A stretch of DNA of 64,000 nucleotides, from contig JAPYMA010003033.1 of NCBI GenBank assembly GCA_035041965.1, positions 1 through 64,000 on the forward strand, given 5' to 3'. This DNA comes from Anisakis pegreffii (taxonomy: Eukaryota; Nematoda; Chromadorea; Rhabditida; Anisakidae). The notes beneath the pieces are model-generated. The model was not told where the DNA came from, did no database searches, and worked only from the letters and a program-made list of their open reading frames with translations. Shown here piece after piece: positions 25,379-38,111 of the stretch; the first letter of the stretch is position 1, and each line of letters opens with the position of its first letter. The position numbers were made by a program, and so were the translations under genes.

Positions 25379-27158
25379 AAACAACTCACTTGGATAACAA
25401 TAAATAAACCAATATTCATGCCTGTAGTGACAAATTGATAATAATAATAACATCAATAATGATCTATCATGATAATACTTTGAATTTAGGCGCTCAACAT
25501 CTCAATTCACCGGTTCACAGAATATCCCAATTATATCATAAACGTCCAATTGATAATACAGAAACTAAGCTAGCACATTATTTCACAAGACTTGAAAATG
25601 ACTGATGAATCCTTCACAAAGTCGACATCAAATGCAACAAGAACAATTACTGTTGCCCGATTTGTCACAATAATGAAGGAGGATATGCACGATGATGATA
25701 AGTCAAAACAACATCTCAGCTAAAATTACCGACATCGCAATTACCGACTGTCAACGACGCGAGTTGACCTGTGCAGCAATGAGATCGCTACCCTCAACCT
25801 TAATTATTAGTGGTCAAAAAAAGCATCGTAAATGCTTCCTTTCATTCACCACATTCCAGGACACTATACAGCTCATATGAAACAATAAATTTTCTTGCGA
25901 TTAGCCTTAAAATTGCGGCTTTAATTTTCAAAAATGACGATACCACACTCCAGATTTTCGAGTGTGCTTTCATCAAACGTTTCACCTTTGAAAGCCGATC
26001 ATTCCGAAATGAACTTTCATACTAAAGTGTCATTATTTCTTCAACTAACAGCAATTACTTCTCTAGAATTCGTTTAGCATCTCTCGTACAGCAGCCACCT
26101 CATTCTACAGAAAGGAAGAAAATCTGAAATTCTGAACGCTAAAAAATTCTCGGAATTAAGAAGAATGTTCGTTTGGTATTTCCACGAGCTGTATCGATTC
26201 CAATTAAGGTTTATCCCATACGATTCAGACGCAATTACGTTGCTGAGTTGAAAACAATCAGAAAAAAACAAACAACGAAAATAAACACCACAGAATTCAA
26301 TGATAACTAGCAAAATTATACACGCGAATATAATTGACCGTGAAATGGAAAGAAAAAATGAATTCATTGAAGAAAACGCAAAAGAAATGAGAGAATGAAC
26401 TGTGGAAACGAATAAAAAGACATAAATTATTCACTCGTAAGGGAGGCAGAAAGCTGCTACTAATGACCCTTTTTCAATGAAACAGAACGTGAAACGAGGT
26501 AATAAGAAGTAGGAGAATAAAATTTCGACATATTAAAACAGGAACGATAGTACATTATTGTTATTATTATGATATTCGACACAAAACACGATAACGATAA
26601 CAATAACACGTCGCTGATATATAATACACTCATTCACTGAAACACACAAGCTCATACATATTTTTACAACAACAAATTATAACAGCCATATAAATATGCT
26701 TCTGATGGCTTCCTAACACGTCACTCGGGCACAGCTTGCGTTACAGCAACAATCGTCAAACTAAAATCATGGCTGAGTTGCGATCCGAACAGCGCAAAAA
26801 CAACTGTGGCCTCAACGATATTTACACTGTTTTCAGCGGATATCTTCTTCGAAGTACAGCTATTCATCCATCGAAATGACTTGTAAAACGTTTCTATGTG
26901 TTCTCATCGCGACAATATAAAGACAGTAAGAAATAAATTAATAACAGCGAATATTCAAAAGCGGTCTGTCATAACGCTTGAATGACAATGAAATAAATTG
27001 TGATAATAAAAACGAGAAAAATTTACGGGGCATGATAAAAACCAGTGAAATAATACCACAAATTCCAATATTACTTGAAATGAATACTGTTAATTCGACC
27101 GATTGAATTGATAAAGCTTTAGCTAGTTGTTGAATACTCTCTGTTATTATCGATATTA

Positions 27159-30100
27159 TTAGTCATCGCCAGGATGTTCAGGACAACAATTCTTTCGTGT
27201 GAACCATTCGTCTATGCAACTGTAATAAATTTACATTACAACCCATAATCAAGCTCAACAACTCTGATCATAATGATAACTCTGATCTAATCACTGAATA
27301 AAGAAATCTCGCTACCTCTCACAATCAGTCATTTTTCATACTGGTTGCCCTTTCTGTATAAGTAAACAATCTGATTCCAATAACATCCACAAAAAACATA
27401 ACTTTCGATTAAGTTCGAATTCTTTCCAAAAACAGCACATTAAGATTACTTATAGCTTAACGCCCCGCTCATAAAACTTCCCTCTTCTAAGAGAAAAAAC
27501 AGTTGGAAATTCAAACGTTACTCATTACTTTTACACTCTTATAAGCCGCTGCGCTTAATAATGAAGCTTATCATTGTAGGCAATAAAGAAACTCGAAGTA
27601 CTCGCTGTCAACGATCGATAACAATTTCAAATACGAAATCAACTGAACATTGATCATAAGTGATAAATACAAAAATGAATCACAGTCAAACAAACGATAA
27701 TAATCGCATTATAATAATACCAATCACAAATGATAATCACAAGAAAAGCAAATGAAACTAACTGTTTGTGATAAATGCAAAGACATGGCAAGCGTGCAAT
27801 ACTCTCACCGGTGAGCATATCTTCTAAGCATATCGCACACTCACCTTTATCTTCTGTCAGTACGTCTTCTAAAAAACTTCTAAATTTATCACTTCAATTA
27901 TTCTTTTGATCATCGAACATAAATACTGATCACACAAAACAAATCACACAAAAATTATATAAAATCAATCCGAACGCAACAAATAAAAATAAAAAACAGA
28001 TCAATAAACGAACAGTAAAATGACTGAGCACAAACCGTTGTAAGTAATCTTCGGACGTGTCAGGCACATTACAAGATGAACTTCGGCCTCATCTGAGGGC
28101 ACCACTTTATGGCAAACTGGACATTTGATATCTTGAGATAATCCTTCAAAATCATACCAAACATTCAGAAAAGCATTCAAATATCATTGATAAAGCATTT
28201 ACGAGCATATTTTGAAATATAAAATTGAGTTGAAGATCTCATGAAATTCATCAGTTTCTCTTTTACTTCAAGAATTCGCCTAGTGAACTGAAATGAAAGA
28301 TCCAGCAACAACAAAAAAAACGTACGGCCTAAAATTTGAAAAACAGGTACAGAACGACGCGCTGCTCCATCGTGCGTTATACCGCGATGTGGACGTAAAT
28401 GCGGAAGTGAAAACCTAGAAGGATGACGACCAGGTAAAAACTTATCAAAACGTCAGTTCACTTGAGACGCTCTCTGCAGACTTCGTTTTTTTTTTTAGGT
28501 TTTTAAATTCCAACTCTATCCAATCCGCCAATCAGTTCAAACAAAATTTTCCTCAGTCAAAATGTGAATCGCTTTCGCCATGAAAGTGATCCATAAATAC
28601 AAAACAAATACGATTTCAATTGTCACCTAATCATATCTAACGGCTCGATAAAATAATAAAACACAATGTCTAATCAAGAAATCTCAACGCAAAGCAAAGC
28701 AAACCGTCCATACAACGAAAAATACCCAATGAAAGCAAGGGAGTAATTTCTTACGTACCTACTGAAAGCGAGAGAATATTTTCTTTCTCATGTAGTCGTG
28801 GCAGGCTTTAAGGCAGGTGAAATTCAAACATTCATCAATGAGTTCAGCATCAATTAAAGAACGTCACGTTTGAAAGCAAAAAAAAAGAAACGAAATTCTT
28901 CATCAAAAAGACACTCCAACGAATAAAATCGTTCAGATCTATGACGTATGAGATACCGACCGCATTGGTGGATGTCGAACGTTGTCAGAGGTACCCGCAT
29001 GAGGTGCTGAACTCGACGCAGCTTGGCCATCGTCATCCGAATCTGACGTACTGTCACTTCCTACCCGCCCCTGAAAGTGTATTACAGATTACACATGGAA
29101 AGAAACAATTCATTCCGAAAAAGATTTGAGAAAATACGCATGAAACTGGGAACGACTTAACAAATATCACAACATTTCAGGAAAAATTAAGTGCTGCTTG
29201 GAAACAAAACTCAAATTAGAGTTGGAAGGAAAATTTTTAGGATGTTGTGCTGTTGTTCTCTTATGTATTCACATCTGCACGTTACTGTGCTATGAATGTT
29301 GTGAATTGAAGAAGGGGAGAATCAATGAGAGATGTGAATCGCCTAATCGAATTTTGCTTTCGCTTCAAATTCGTACTTCGCTAAATGTGCACAAAAAGTG
29401 TGCAGCTAGAAAAAAAACAGAAGTCGAATCAAATTTACTATCTGACGCACTTCTCTTCGCATGAAATTATTCCGAACAAACTTCTTCGAATCATTTAACT
29501 TCGTTCGTTACTCAAAATCAAATCCTCCTATTCACTTCTTCTACTTACTCGCAAGCATCAGCATAGCTTTCCGCTTCGCAACACTAACGATCAATAATCA
29601 AAAACTCCATTTTCAAATATAAATTTCCCTAATATCAATTGCATAAACCGTTTTTTCCAGCTTCTTTCAGTGACACAAAAAGATAATCTCAAACATAATT
29701 TCTGCTCAAATTCAATCAACATTCCGCAAGCAATTTATATTAAATACATACAACTGATCATTTCTAGTGCTGTTTCATGGGAAGTTTCTTTGCAAATGGT
29801 ATAAATCAACAACAACAACTGAAAGTCATTCCGCGATAGAGAGAGACTCATCCTGATCATAGACCATAACTGACACCAGTTTCTCCTCCTCCTTACAATT
29901 CAGAACATCAAACGTTTCAACCGAGAACCTGCCTGCCTAACCATAATAACCACTCCAATCACGCTCAAAATCTATTCTACCACTTTTTCATACCATTTTT
30001 CAAACTAACACACTGCACAGTTCGATGACTAATTCACTTACGCACGCATTTAATCGTAAATCACTTCGATTCATGATAAAATATTTACAAAAAATATCAC

Positions 30101-31239
30101 CAAACTAATAATTTTTCACTCATGAGCCTGCTCCTATGCGACATCTATACACACAAATCATTCTACATCGTGCTACACGCCGCACCACAAAAATCATCTA
30201 ATAACAATAAAACTTTCGAATGTCATTGAATTTCTGAAGAAGAAACAGAATCAAAAATCATCACAGGAATTCCGAATCACCCACCCCAAGAGCTGTAGAC
30301 CCTCCAACACCCGTGATTGATCGAGTTGTTGTACCGCTGTGATTACTCAATAAGCTTCCCAACCCCACCGCTGATGACTCCAACGCCGAATTCGATCGTG
30401 GACGACGCTAAAAATAGATTATTTTCATCTCGTGGAGAGTGAGAAAACAAATTAATCAATTTCAATTAGAAAGTGAGACACGTTACGAGTAGATTCCTTT
30501 TGACTATTACCAAATGTTAATTCTATTATCATACTTCAATCTATTCCATTCACACAACCCACGATACTCATGTGATTGCAGTACGTTAAATTATTTGAAT
30601 CCCCCGCCTACTCACAGTTACTGAACTGAAATGTCATATCAAAAAATTGAAAAAAAAGGAAAGTAGTCAGCAATTGCAAACAACGCAAATACGGTTAAAT
30701 GAACAACTTGAAAATATCACAGCAATGAGATGGAATACAGAAAACCGGTTTTCTCATTAACTGTGAGTGGAAAAATGGAAGTGAAAACAAATTCTCCAAA
30801 ATTATACCGATACTGGATCGAAAAAAAAGAATGAATTCGATAAAGAATTACTCTAAAAAAAAACACTCCACAACATCACATAACGATTATCTACAAAGTA
30901 ATTTGGAATACGCGAACTCTAGCTGACTTATAGAACAAAAGAAAACGAGCTCCACATAATTTCTCCGAAAAATGAACCGAACAGAAGATTGGACGAGATA
31001 ATTTATAAGCATGAGGCAAAAGTATGCGGAAAATCGTGAACTCTTTTAAAATTTCATTCTCACTTTCAAAAATTTCTCTCAAACACCATTTTAATAACAC
31101 AAAGAAACTATCGTTTCTATAAGTCAGGCTAAGAATACAAATACGTCTCTTGATGATTAACAACTACGAGTGAATCGTGAAATGCGTAAGTAAGATTTCT
31201 TACATGTACGTCGGTTTGTACAGATTGTCGACCACCCAT
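27159..31239 (-). CDS. E3 ubiquitin-protein ligase, ZNRF1/ZNRF2 family
   Basis: Seven exons join in phase to 199 residues plus stop: 31239-31204, 30407-30285, 29070-28957, 28414-28351, 28131-28036, 27868-27763, 27219-27159. Human ZNRF1 has 227. The product transfers ubiquitin to substrates and in the family sits on endosomes, lysosomes or plasma membrane through an N-terminal myristoyl group. Here the start MGGRQS keeps Gly2 and the basic/Ser context. Residues 13-112 are a Ser/Gly-rich disordered linker. A zinc finger C-x2-C-x11-H-x3-C lies at 116-135 (CPVCHKVVPSDEAEVHLVMC), followed by the family motif RPKITYNEDVL. The RING starts at Cys155 (CAICLED), continues ARLPCLCIYHKHCIDEWF and closes with CCPEHPGDD. 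A Trp four residues after a conserved Arg (ARWSSAS) matches the RWFSSHSGFKCP of ZNRF1, supporting the exon 4/5 join even though that acceptor (TCTCAAG) is weak. Identity is near certain; the short first exon is slightly less so. Confidence 0.94.
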
Positions 31240-31869
31240 ACGAGGAATCAAGAAAAAGAGCAGCCCTTACGAGTTGAAGAGCTGCTGCGTTTGTCGTGTG
31301 GTATTCCCTTCTTTACGGTACCACACCAACTGATCACCAACTGCTACGAGATGTTTGCTTCTTTCTATGAATGTTAAATCCTGAAAAAGAACACAACTGA
31401 TCATCAATAGTGATCAAATTGAATGAGCGAAATAAAATGTGAAATGAAAAGTGCCGACTGCAATAAATGAGCATCGAACTTGTCATCATCGTTTCAACGC
31501 AAACGACAACAGTTAGTCGATTCCGATGATACAACTGCTAAAACGCCACCAATGATATACGAGAAGAAATGAGCACAGAAAAAATAATGGAATGAAAAAG
31601 GAAATTATCGAATCAATTAAATATTATGCTAACAATATTAATATTATGCCAACCAACACTAATAAATACGAATAATAAAATGATCATCCACAAGACGGTG
31701 CGTGCCATCCTTAACGTTCCCGGTATTCAGTTCAGAACAGCACGCACAATGCGTGCCGTTAATGCCTCATTCATGACCACATTTTATTAGTATAATAACT
31801 ATTTTCGCATAATATGCATGAATTTCTCGTCTATACAGTCGACAAATTAGTCTTAATTTTCTAATGAAC

Positions 31870-32094
31870 TTAACTATTTCTCTGCAAAAGCCCAGACTCT
31901 GCAAACGGTCGATAAAATTTATAAATAGATTGACTCCGAGCACATTGAATATTCCGAAGAAGTTCGTCCAGACATTTTTGCGCAATTTTTCTTCCCTGCA
32001 TCGCATCGCTATTCGTATGGTAACGTAAAACCTTTCTCACAACGTTCTCATATAGGCTACGAGAGCATTCACCCCCAAAATAAAACATCTCCAA
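31870..32094 (-). CDS. Hypothetical protein or terminal exon
   Basis: A 74-codon frame from ATG 32094 (MEMFYFGGECSRSLYENVVR) to TAA, predicted mostly helical and charged with three cysteines, plausibly coding by codon pattern. It lies about 630 bp upstream of the ZNRF-like start on the same strand. A second, overlapping minus frame (31767-32006) is also open. No family recognised; it could be the last exon of a gene starting further right. Confidence 0.33.
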   Translation of the reverse strand: MEMFYFGGECSRSLYENVVRKVLRYHTNSDAMQGRKIAQKCLDELLRNIQCARSQSIYKFYRPFAESGLLQRNS

Positions 32095-32662
32095 TGTATC
32101 TCTCTCATTTTATTGAACTCAAAACAAGCTCACCTCACAGTGTCTGGACTAATTCTTATATACCAATAGCATTATCTTTCCACTGTTCTGCCTTCAAACG
32201 TGACGTATAAAGAAACACTGATACGATAAATTACTATATGGATAAATTACTACCAAGAAACTTGCGAATCTACTGTACTAAAACAATAATATCCTTATTA
32301 AAACATGATATCTATATCCTTACTAAAATAAACTTTGCGCATAATATCATTGAGTTGAGATGCAATACCATCACAACCATTCACATTCACCAAACAATAC
32401 ATTTGAACAAAGTGAAAAGCGCCACAGTGAAATACATCGATCACCAGAATTATTGCCGTTAGCTTCAACGCAACAGTTCTTATCCGATATGTTACGCACA
32501 AGGAAGCCTCTCATTTCCAGATATAAATATGGATAAAAATTCCGACTGCGAACAGGAATAATCCATAAAATAACTCAATATTTGTCTCTTAATATCCGTG
32601 TAAAACCAGAACAAATTTGGCTTGCATTCCGCTTGAGGCAGCCTCCATAAGCACACTCCTCT

Positions 32663-32938
32663 TCAACAGCTTTCGGAAAGATCATAGGGAAACCTAAGCC
32701 CTAACTCAAACTGTTTTCTTGTCCAATATGCAGAACCAATGATACTAGTTAGCACGAGTAACCGTCCATTTTCCTCGATCTTGCAGAGATGTCGATCATG
32801 CATACATCTCAGAAACACAGCAAAAAAAACTGCTGTGAAGAAAGCGAAAAATAAATTGCGAAAACAAAACTCTGCATGAAAAAAATACCTTTTCGTTCCG
32901 GAAGAAACTGTGCAAATACGTTTTTTTGAAAGGGGCAA
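32663..32938 (-). CDS. Hypothetical membrane protein or exon
   Basis: A 91-codon frame with ATG start (MPLSKKRICTVSSGTKRYFF) and one hydrophobic segment (LFFAFFTAVFFAVFL) at about residues 29-43, then a polar half ending in a Cys. It has no recognisable domain. It may belong with the frame at 31870-32094, but I found no phase-matched splice sites joining them. Confidence 0.3.
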   Translation of the reverse strand: MPLSKKRICTVSSGTKRYFFHAEFCFRNLFFAFFTAVFFAVFLRCMHDRHLCKIEENGRLLVLTSIIGSAYWTRKQFELGLRFPYDLSESC

Positions 32939-34604
32939 ATTCGTTATTTGCTGATCACTTATAGTTAGTGGTTCGTAGTGATGCGCTGCTGTGACAAGCA
33001 GAGCTTCTAAAATAACGTCTGATCAATAAGCAGAATGTGAACGAACGATCATTCAGCAAGAACACTCTGAAAATAAAATTCTAATGAAGCTTTCGAGTGC
33101 TGTCTGGTTTATCGTCACAAAAAAAAGTCAAATTAAAATCGGTCGTTCACAAAATCAATAAACTCATCAATCAATTCACAGATTCAAAACACCGCTGAAA
33201 AATACTTGTTTTGCGACTGGATGCTCATCATCATCATTAGAGCTCAAACGTTCCATTCAATAAACATAATTTTCCAATCGTTTATTTTTGCGCTGAGTCG
33301 GACTTTATGATAAAACTTCAACGAATAATATTTCAAATTAATCACTTCCATCAATCTTCGACTAAACGTTCCAGCATAATAATTTCAACAAAAGCCAAGT
33401 AAAATAAAAAATAACCCCGCAAAAAAACTGCTCCAGCTCACATAAGTTGTCGAATTTATGGTGGTGAATATTGAGCACAAATTACACAGCTGTTTGATCG
33501 AATTGGCTCGTTTCTCGCTTATTTCTCGAGTGTCTCTAATCGTCACAATTCTGTTAGAGCACGATCTAGAAAGTATACGAAAGCGAAGAGATCTGCCTGC
33601 AACCCGAACGATTATTTTCTGAGTCTAGCAATCTTCTCTCTTCATCTCTCATATGTGGCACAAAGTTCAGCGAAAGCTGCTGCTGAACAGTGTTGATTGC
33701 GAACAACTGCGCTGAATTTTACCCGATCATTTGAATGAACGAAATAAGCGCACAGAAATGGTGCATAAAGGCCTGAAGTATTCTACAAAAGCACTCATTG
33801 TCAGTTCAATTTGTATGAATGAGCGCGACTGGGCTATTGAATTGAGACATATCTCCAGAAAATGGCTAATCGTAAGTCTGCTCAGGATAACAAAATCGCT
33901 CGACAAAATATATGTTTTCCTGAATGAGGAGATCCAGCTGGTTCGACTGATGCAAAAAAATTCATATGTTAGTGGGCAAACTTGAGCTTACGGTAGCTTT
34001 GAAGGTGGTAGAGATTCTATAGGTATCATCATTGAAATTCCATGTAACCATGATTGGTCAGGTGCAACACGTTCCCGGAAAACAATTCATAAGTGACATT
34101 TGCAGTCGGGTGTATCTGTCTCAAGCTGCATTGATATGATTATGCGAAATCACAGGTACTGAAGATTGTCGATGATGCAACGGCTCAGTTCATGATCACA
34201 ATCTAATATTTATGAATATGTCGGAAGCGCTTCTTCTTTGAGTATTGCCTATCGACTGAACCTATGAAGCAACGCAAATGTATCTAGTTTTGAAAGTTGT
34301 TCAGAAACGAAACATTCATTCAAGCACCTGCAGCTGGCGATCATTAGACCTCATAATCAGTAGCAGCCGTATTCGCATTATAAGTTGAAAGGGATAATTG
34401 GGGATTATTGGTGGACGACGAAACGTCTTCAGACGTTTCACTTACAAGATGAAGCTGATAAAATGAGCTGGAAAATGGAAGCACTTTATGTTTCAAGGCA
34501 AGAACCAGATCAATGTGTAGTCCTTCATGGCTTGAACAGTAGAAATCATATTCAGTAGGATTTGGGTGCATGAAGTTTGCACTGGTTGAGCTCATTTCAC
34601 TGAT
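32939..34604. other. Stretch without a confident gene
   Basis: One exon-like block at about 33722-33871 (+) ends at a consensus donor, ATC/GTAAGT, after a protein-like stretch (CMNERDWAIELRHISRKWLI). A start is unclear: an ATG at 33736 is in another frame and the block has no obvious acceptor. Confidence 0.35.
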
Positions 34605-35111
34605 TTGAGATCTGGTGTAAACGACGAAATGATTGAATATTTTGATACTCAAGAGAATCTTTTCATCAGAAAAGGTTTTCTCAAGAGTCAGAACTGCGTC
34701 AGGAGGACCACTGCTCAGTATTTCACAACTGAGAAGAAAAATGAGCATATTGTTGAATTCTTGGAATTTTTTCGGCTGAAGAGACAGAAATATCCATCAA
34801 CAAGACCATTCTCCCAAAATTATAGTATTTTAAGCTCGCACAAACAAAATATCTCAATTCGATATTTAAGTTCATCATCTCAGCCTGTAATTACGTTCAT
34901 CTCAAAATCAGATGAACCAATTTATTTGTCAATTAGTGAAACGGTCAGATCAAAGCTGCGTTCGGACATCAAAAACATTTCGTTCGGTGTTTTGATCAGA
35001 ATACTTCGATTGATTTCGGCAATTAACTCTTTACTAAATGTTTCCAGCAGAGTTGATAAAATCAACACGTTATTCCCTAATATCCATCTGCTTATAATTG
35101 ATACCGATTGA
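34605..35111 (+). CDS. Hypothetical protein, longest open frame in the window
   Basis: An uninterrupted frame of about 168 codons (first ATG at 34629, MIEYFDTQENLFIRKG) to TGA 35111. Composition is balanced, with a hydrophobic stretch FGVLIRILRLISAINSLL near the end. It overlaps a minus-strand frame at 34344-34748 (ends TAATDYEV) that also looks protein-like, so the coding strand is not settled. No family recognised on either strand. Confidence 0.3.
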   Translation: MRSGVNDEMIEYFDTQENLFIRKGFLKSQNCVRRTTAQYFTTEKKNEHIVEFLEFFRLKRQKYPSTRPFSQNYSILSSHKQNISIRYLSSSSQPVITFISKSDEPIYLSISETVRSKLRSDIKNISFGVLIRILRLISAINSLLNVSSRVDKINTLFPNIHLLIIDTD

Positions 35112-35921
35112 ACGAATAAACTTTCTTTTGGCGTGTTTATCGCCGTTCAACTCGTAAACATGCAAACACGATCGCTCGCAATTTGTAGCGATTAGATTCT
35201 CATTATTAATTATTATCAATGATAATGAATGGAAGTGTATCACTGAATTCGGATCAAAATCATTGCTGAAATGCAAATAAAAGCAGTCGGTCCTTGTTAG
35301 AGAGACTGCTTTTAGACTGCTTTTTGTGCATTTCGAGTCAATTTCTTTATTAAACCAGACCTTATTCTAGAATCTTGATTAATTATCAGTTATCAGTTGA
35401 CTAATTATCAGTTATTAATTATCAGTTAAGATCATATTGCTCATGCGATTGGTATCGTCGTTTTGAATTATTATGATCACTCACTCACTGTCTTACGAGA
35501 GAAATAATTAATTCAATCAGCGGAATGTAAAAGCAAGAAGTCACTGCTCAAATATCAAATGAGTTCGGTGATTTTGATTTGCTTTGAACATCGGATTAAA
35601 AAAAACAATAACATTTGGTTGTTTACAAAGAAACTGAGATCATGAATTTGAGATGGAATCGTCTAGTTACCGTAAAATTGCAATAAATTGCCTAACTGTG
35701 ATTTAGAATCAAACAGATCAAACAGAACAAATTCATTCAAACGGTAGATTGAATGAATGCGGTAAAATGAAAAAAAGAGAAAAACTTTAAAATTTGATTA
35801 TTTTTTGATGTAAATGTTTTTAAGTGTCCTCAGTAAATAAATAAATAAATTGACTTAATTCACTCGTGTCTTCGAATGCACTCTAATCTAATTGAGTGTG
35901 ATACACCTTGCGTTCTTTCAG

Positions 35922-38111
35922 GGACTGTCGGATGCCGCCTTTCATTGCGAGTCGATTCGCATTTAATAGCGATTTTATCTTTACCGTATCCTTTGAGACT
36001 GTTATCGTTTTTTTAATGTTATTAATTAATTCATCGATAACACTGATTGACTCGATCGGGCATTTAGTCTTTGCGCATGTCCGTTTGTCAGTTGTATCTG
36101 CCCTCAGTTGTCACTCAAACCTTGTTTCTTTTTTTTCCTTTATGAAGTCTTCATTCGAAACTATGAATGTTATATAAGATTGTTGAGATATGTTCTAAGA
36201 TTCAATATCATTCTTAAAATCCGCCAGAAAAGATAGTTTATCGACGAAAATTTCACTGCGGTTCAGGCATAAAATCGATGCCGGAACCATAATGTGAGCA
36301 TACATGGCGACTATTCTCATTTCATTTTCTCATTCGGTGCCGGAACCAGAAAACCATTTTCAACTTGTGCCTAATTCAACTTGTTTCGCAGCAACTTTCA
36401 GCAAGGACAGGCGCCGCCATTCTTAGTCAACCGGAAAATTTTCCTCCCAAAAATGAACTCTATGCAATTTCTCCGGTTTGTCTACGAACCGGTCTGAAAC
36501 AACAGAAGTATGGTTCAAATACGGGAGAAGATTTAGTAATTTCAGATGTTTTGTTATAGTCAATTCATCATTACTATAAGGTAGAGAGTGAAACGTGGTT
36601 TTATAACGAAATGAAAGTATTACTTTATTGTGTGATATGCCCGATTGCACTGTCACTGACTAGTCAAGAGTTCCCTTCATTTCGGCTCGTGTTGCTGCGA
36701 TTCGACTCAATGAGATATTTTGTGTTCCTTGTTGAATGAGAACAGTGCACAGAATACTAATTAATGAATGTCGAGATTTTTGCTAATTATCGCAATTGTA
36801 AAGATTTATTATTATTGTAAGAGCAATCAGCAGCTGATTGAGTGCAATGTAACCACAATGCAAATCATTCAACTTGACCTTATTTATTACGCATCAATTG
36901 CTATCTGCATTGTTGTTTCTGTTGTTGTTTTCGCTGTTGTTGTTATCATTTCTAGAGCATTATTCTAATTAATCAACACTTCACTCTTTCACATCAATCT
37001 TATTGTTTATCCTGATCGCGCCCTATCCTCATCCTGATCTGAGTGGAACGATAAGTTATTCTGGTCACATATCATGACTAACTAGAAAGCTGTTCTATCC
37101 ATTTCAATTGTCGTTTCTCGGATGCTTCGACCTGTGGATGAGCATTTCGTTCGATAGTGATTGCACATGAGAAACACTGATATTGATTCATCCGTATATC
37201 AAATGTTGATCCATCTGAAATATTTATCCGTACATTAAAATTGCTTTTCTAACTGTGTTTCTTTGAGATTACATAAGTTTTGGTTGTCATAACCATAAGG
37301 TCGACTAGTCGATGTTTGCAAAAGGATTTCATTGAGTAATACAGTGGTCTGGAAGGTTATTGCAGATATCATAAAGCACATTAATCAGTGTTTTCCATTA
37401 ACAGAATGCAGAATTATATGGGAAGCACGATATGCAACACCTCCTAGAATATAATCTGCTCACGATCAGTGGAAATTATCCGGCTAAGTTTCGTGACTAT
37501 TCTTTGGTATCAAACCTATTTAGTTGAACCATAGTAGTGACTTGCGATAGTCTTGCAAAATGAATTCAAAGCAAATTCCAATATTTTAGAGATGAATGAC
37601 TTACGAACAAACTTCACCTGGTCCGATACTACTAAGATTCATTATTCATCCGGCATAATTCGGCAACATTCCATAATGATTTCACAATTGTCACATTGTT
37701 GCTGTATAAATCTATTTTCAGATCAATTGTCACATTCAAAATCTAAATTTGATATCTTTCGAAAGTTTTTTTAGCCTTAAAGATGAATGAATTCTTTTGT
37801 ATTTCAATTCTCACATACATGGTCATGCAGATTGCTTTGTGTTCCAACAAAATGAATGCATACGAATATCAACAATGCATTTTCCAAGAAATAAATAATT
37901 GTCACCAAGTATTATGCAATTGAAGGAAGTAATAAATTCAAATAATAACCATATCCTTTAGGATCATAAGAGCACGAATTAACGCCGAAAATACGGTATC
38001 AAATGAACACCTTGTGCAGTGCTCATAACTTAATGAGTGCGTGAGCATTGTTTGTTTAGGATTACGGTGGTGTTCTATGACATTGACGAGGCGCCAGCCA
38101 GTCGCATCGTC
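35922..38111 (+). CDS. Candidate internal exons of an unrecognised protein
   Basis: Three plus-strand blocks with good splice signals and matching phases: 35922-35985 (acceptor GTTCTTTCAG, donor ACC/GTATCC), 36392-36507 (acceptor TTGTTTCGCAG, donor AGAA/GTATGG) and 38060-38111 (acceptor TTGTTTAG, donor GTC/GTGATT). Joined they read through KNELYAISPVCLRTGLKQQ and K-ITVVFYDIDEAPASRIV. The middle and last blocks are GC-richer than their flanks. I do not recognise the protein and have neither end. The last block stays open beyond the proposed donor to 38252, and the opposite strand of the first block is also open. Confidence 0.35.

Larger units (their letters stand above)
23800..27158. other. 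Stretch without a supported gene
   Basis: AT-rich, with short tandem repeats at 23971 and 25321. The right part (about 26.5-27.16 kb) lies downstream of the ZNRF-like stop and may include its 3' UTR. A 36-codon ATG frame at about 26769-26880 (+, MAELRSEQRKNNCGLNDIYT) is too short to call. Confidence 0.45.

Noticed and set aside
35070..35265. NHL-repeat protein on the minus strand
   Set aside because: One repeat-like stretch ending FIRSIG is suggestive, but it runs into a stop, has no adjoining repeats and no partner exon in the needed phase.
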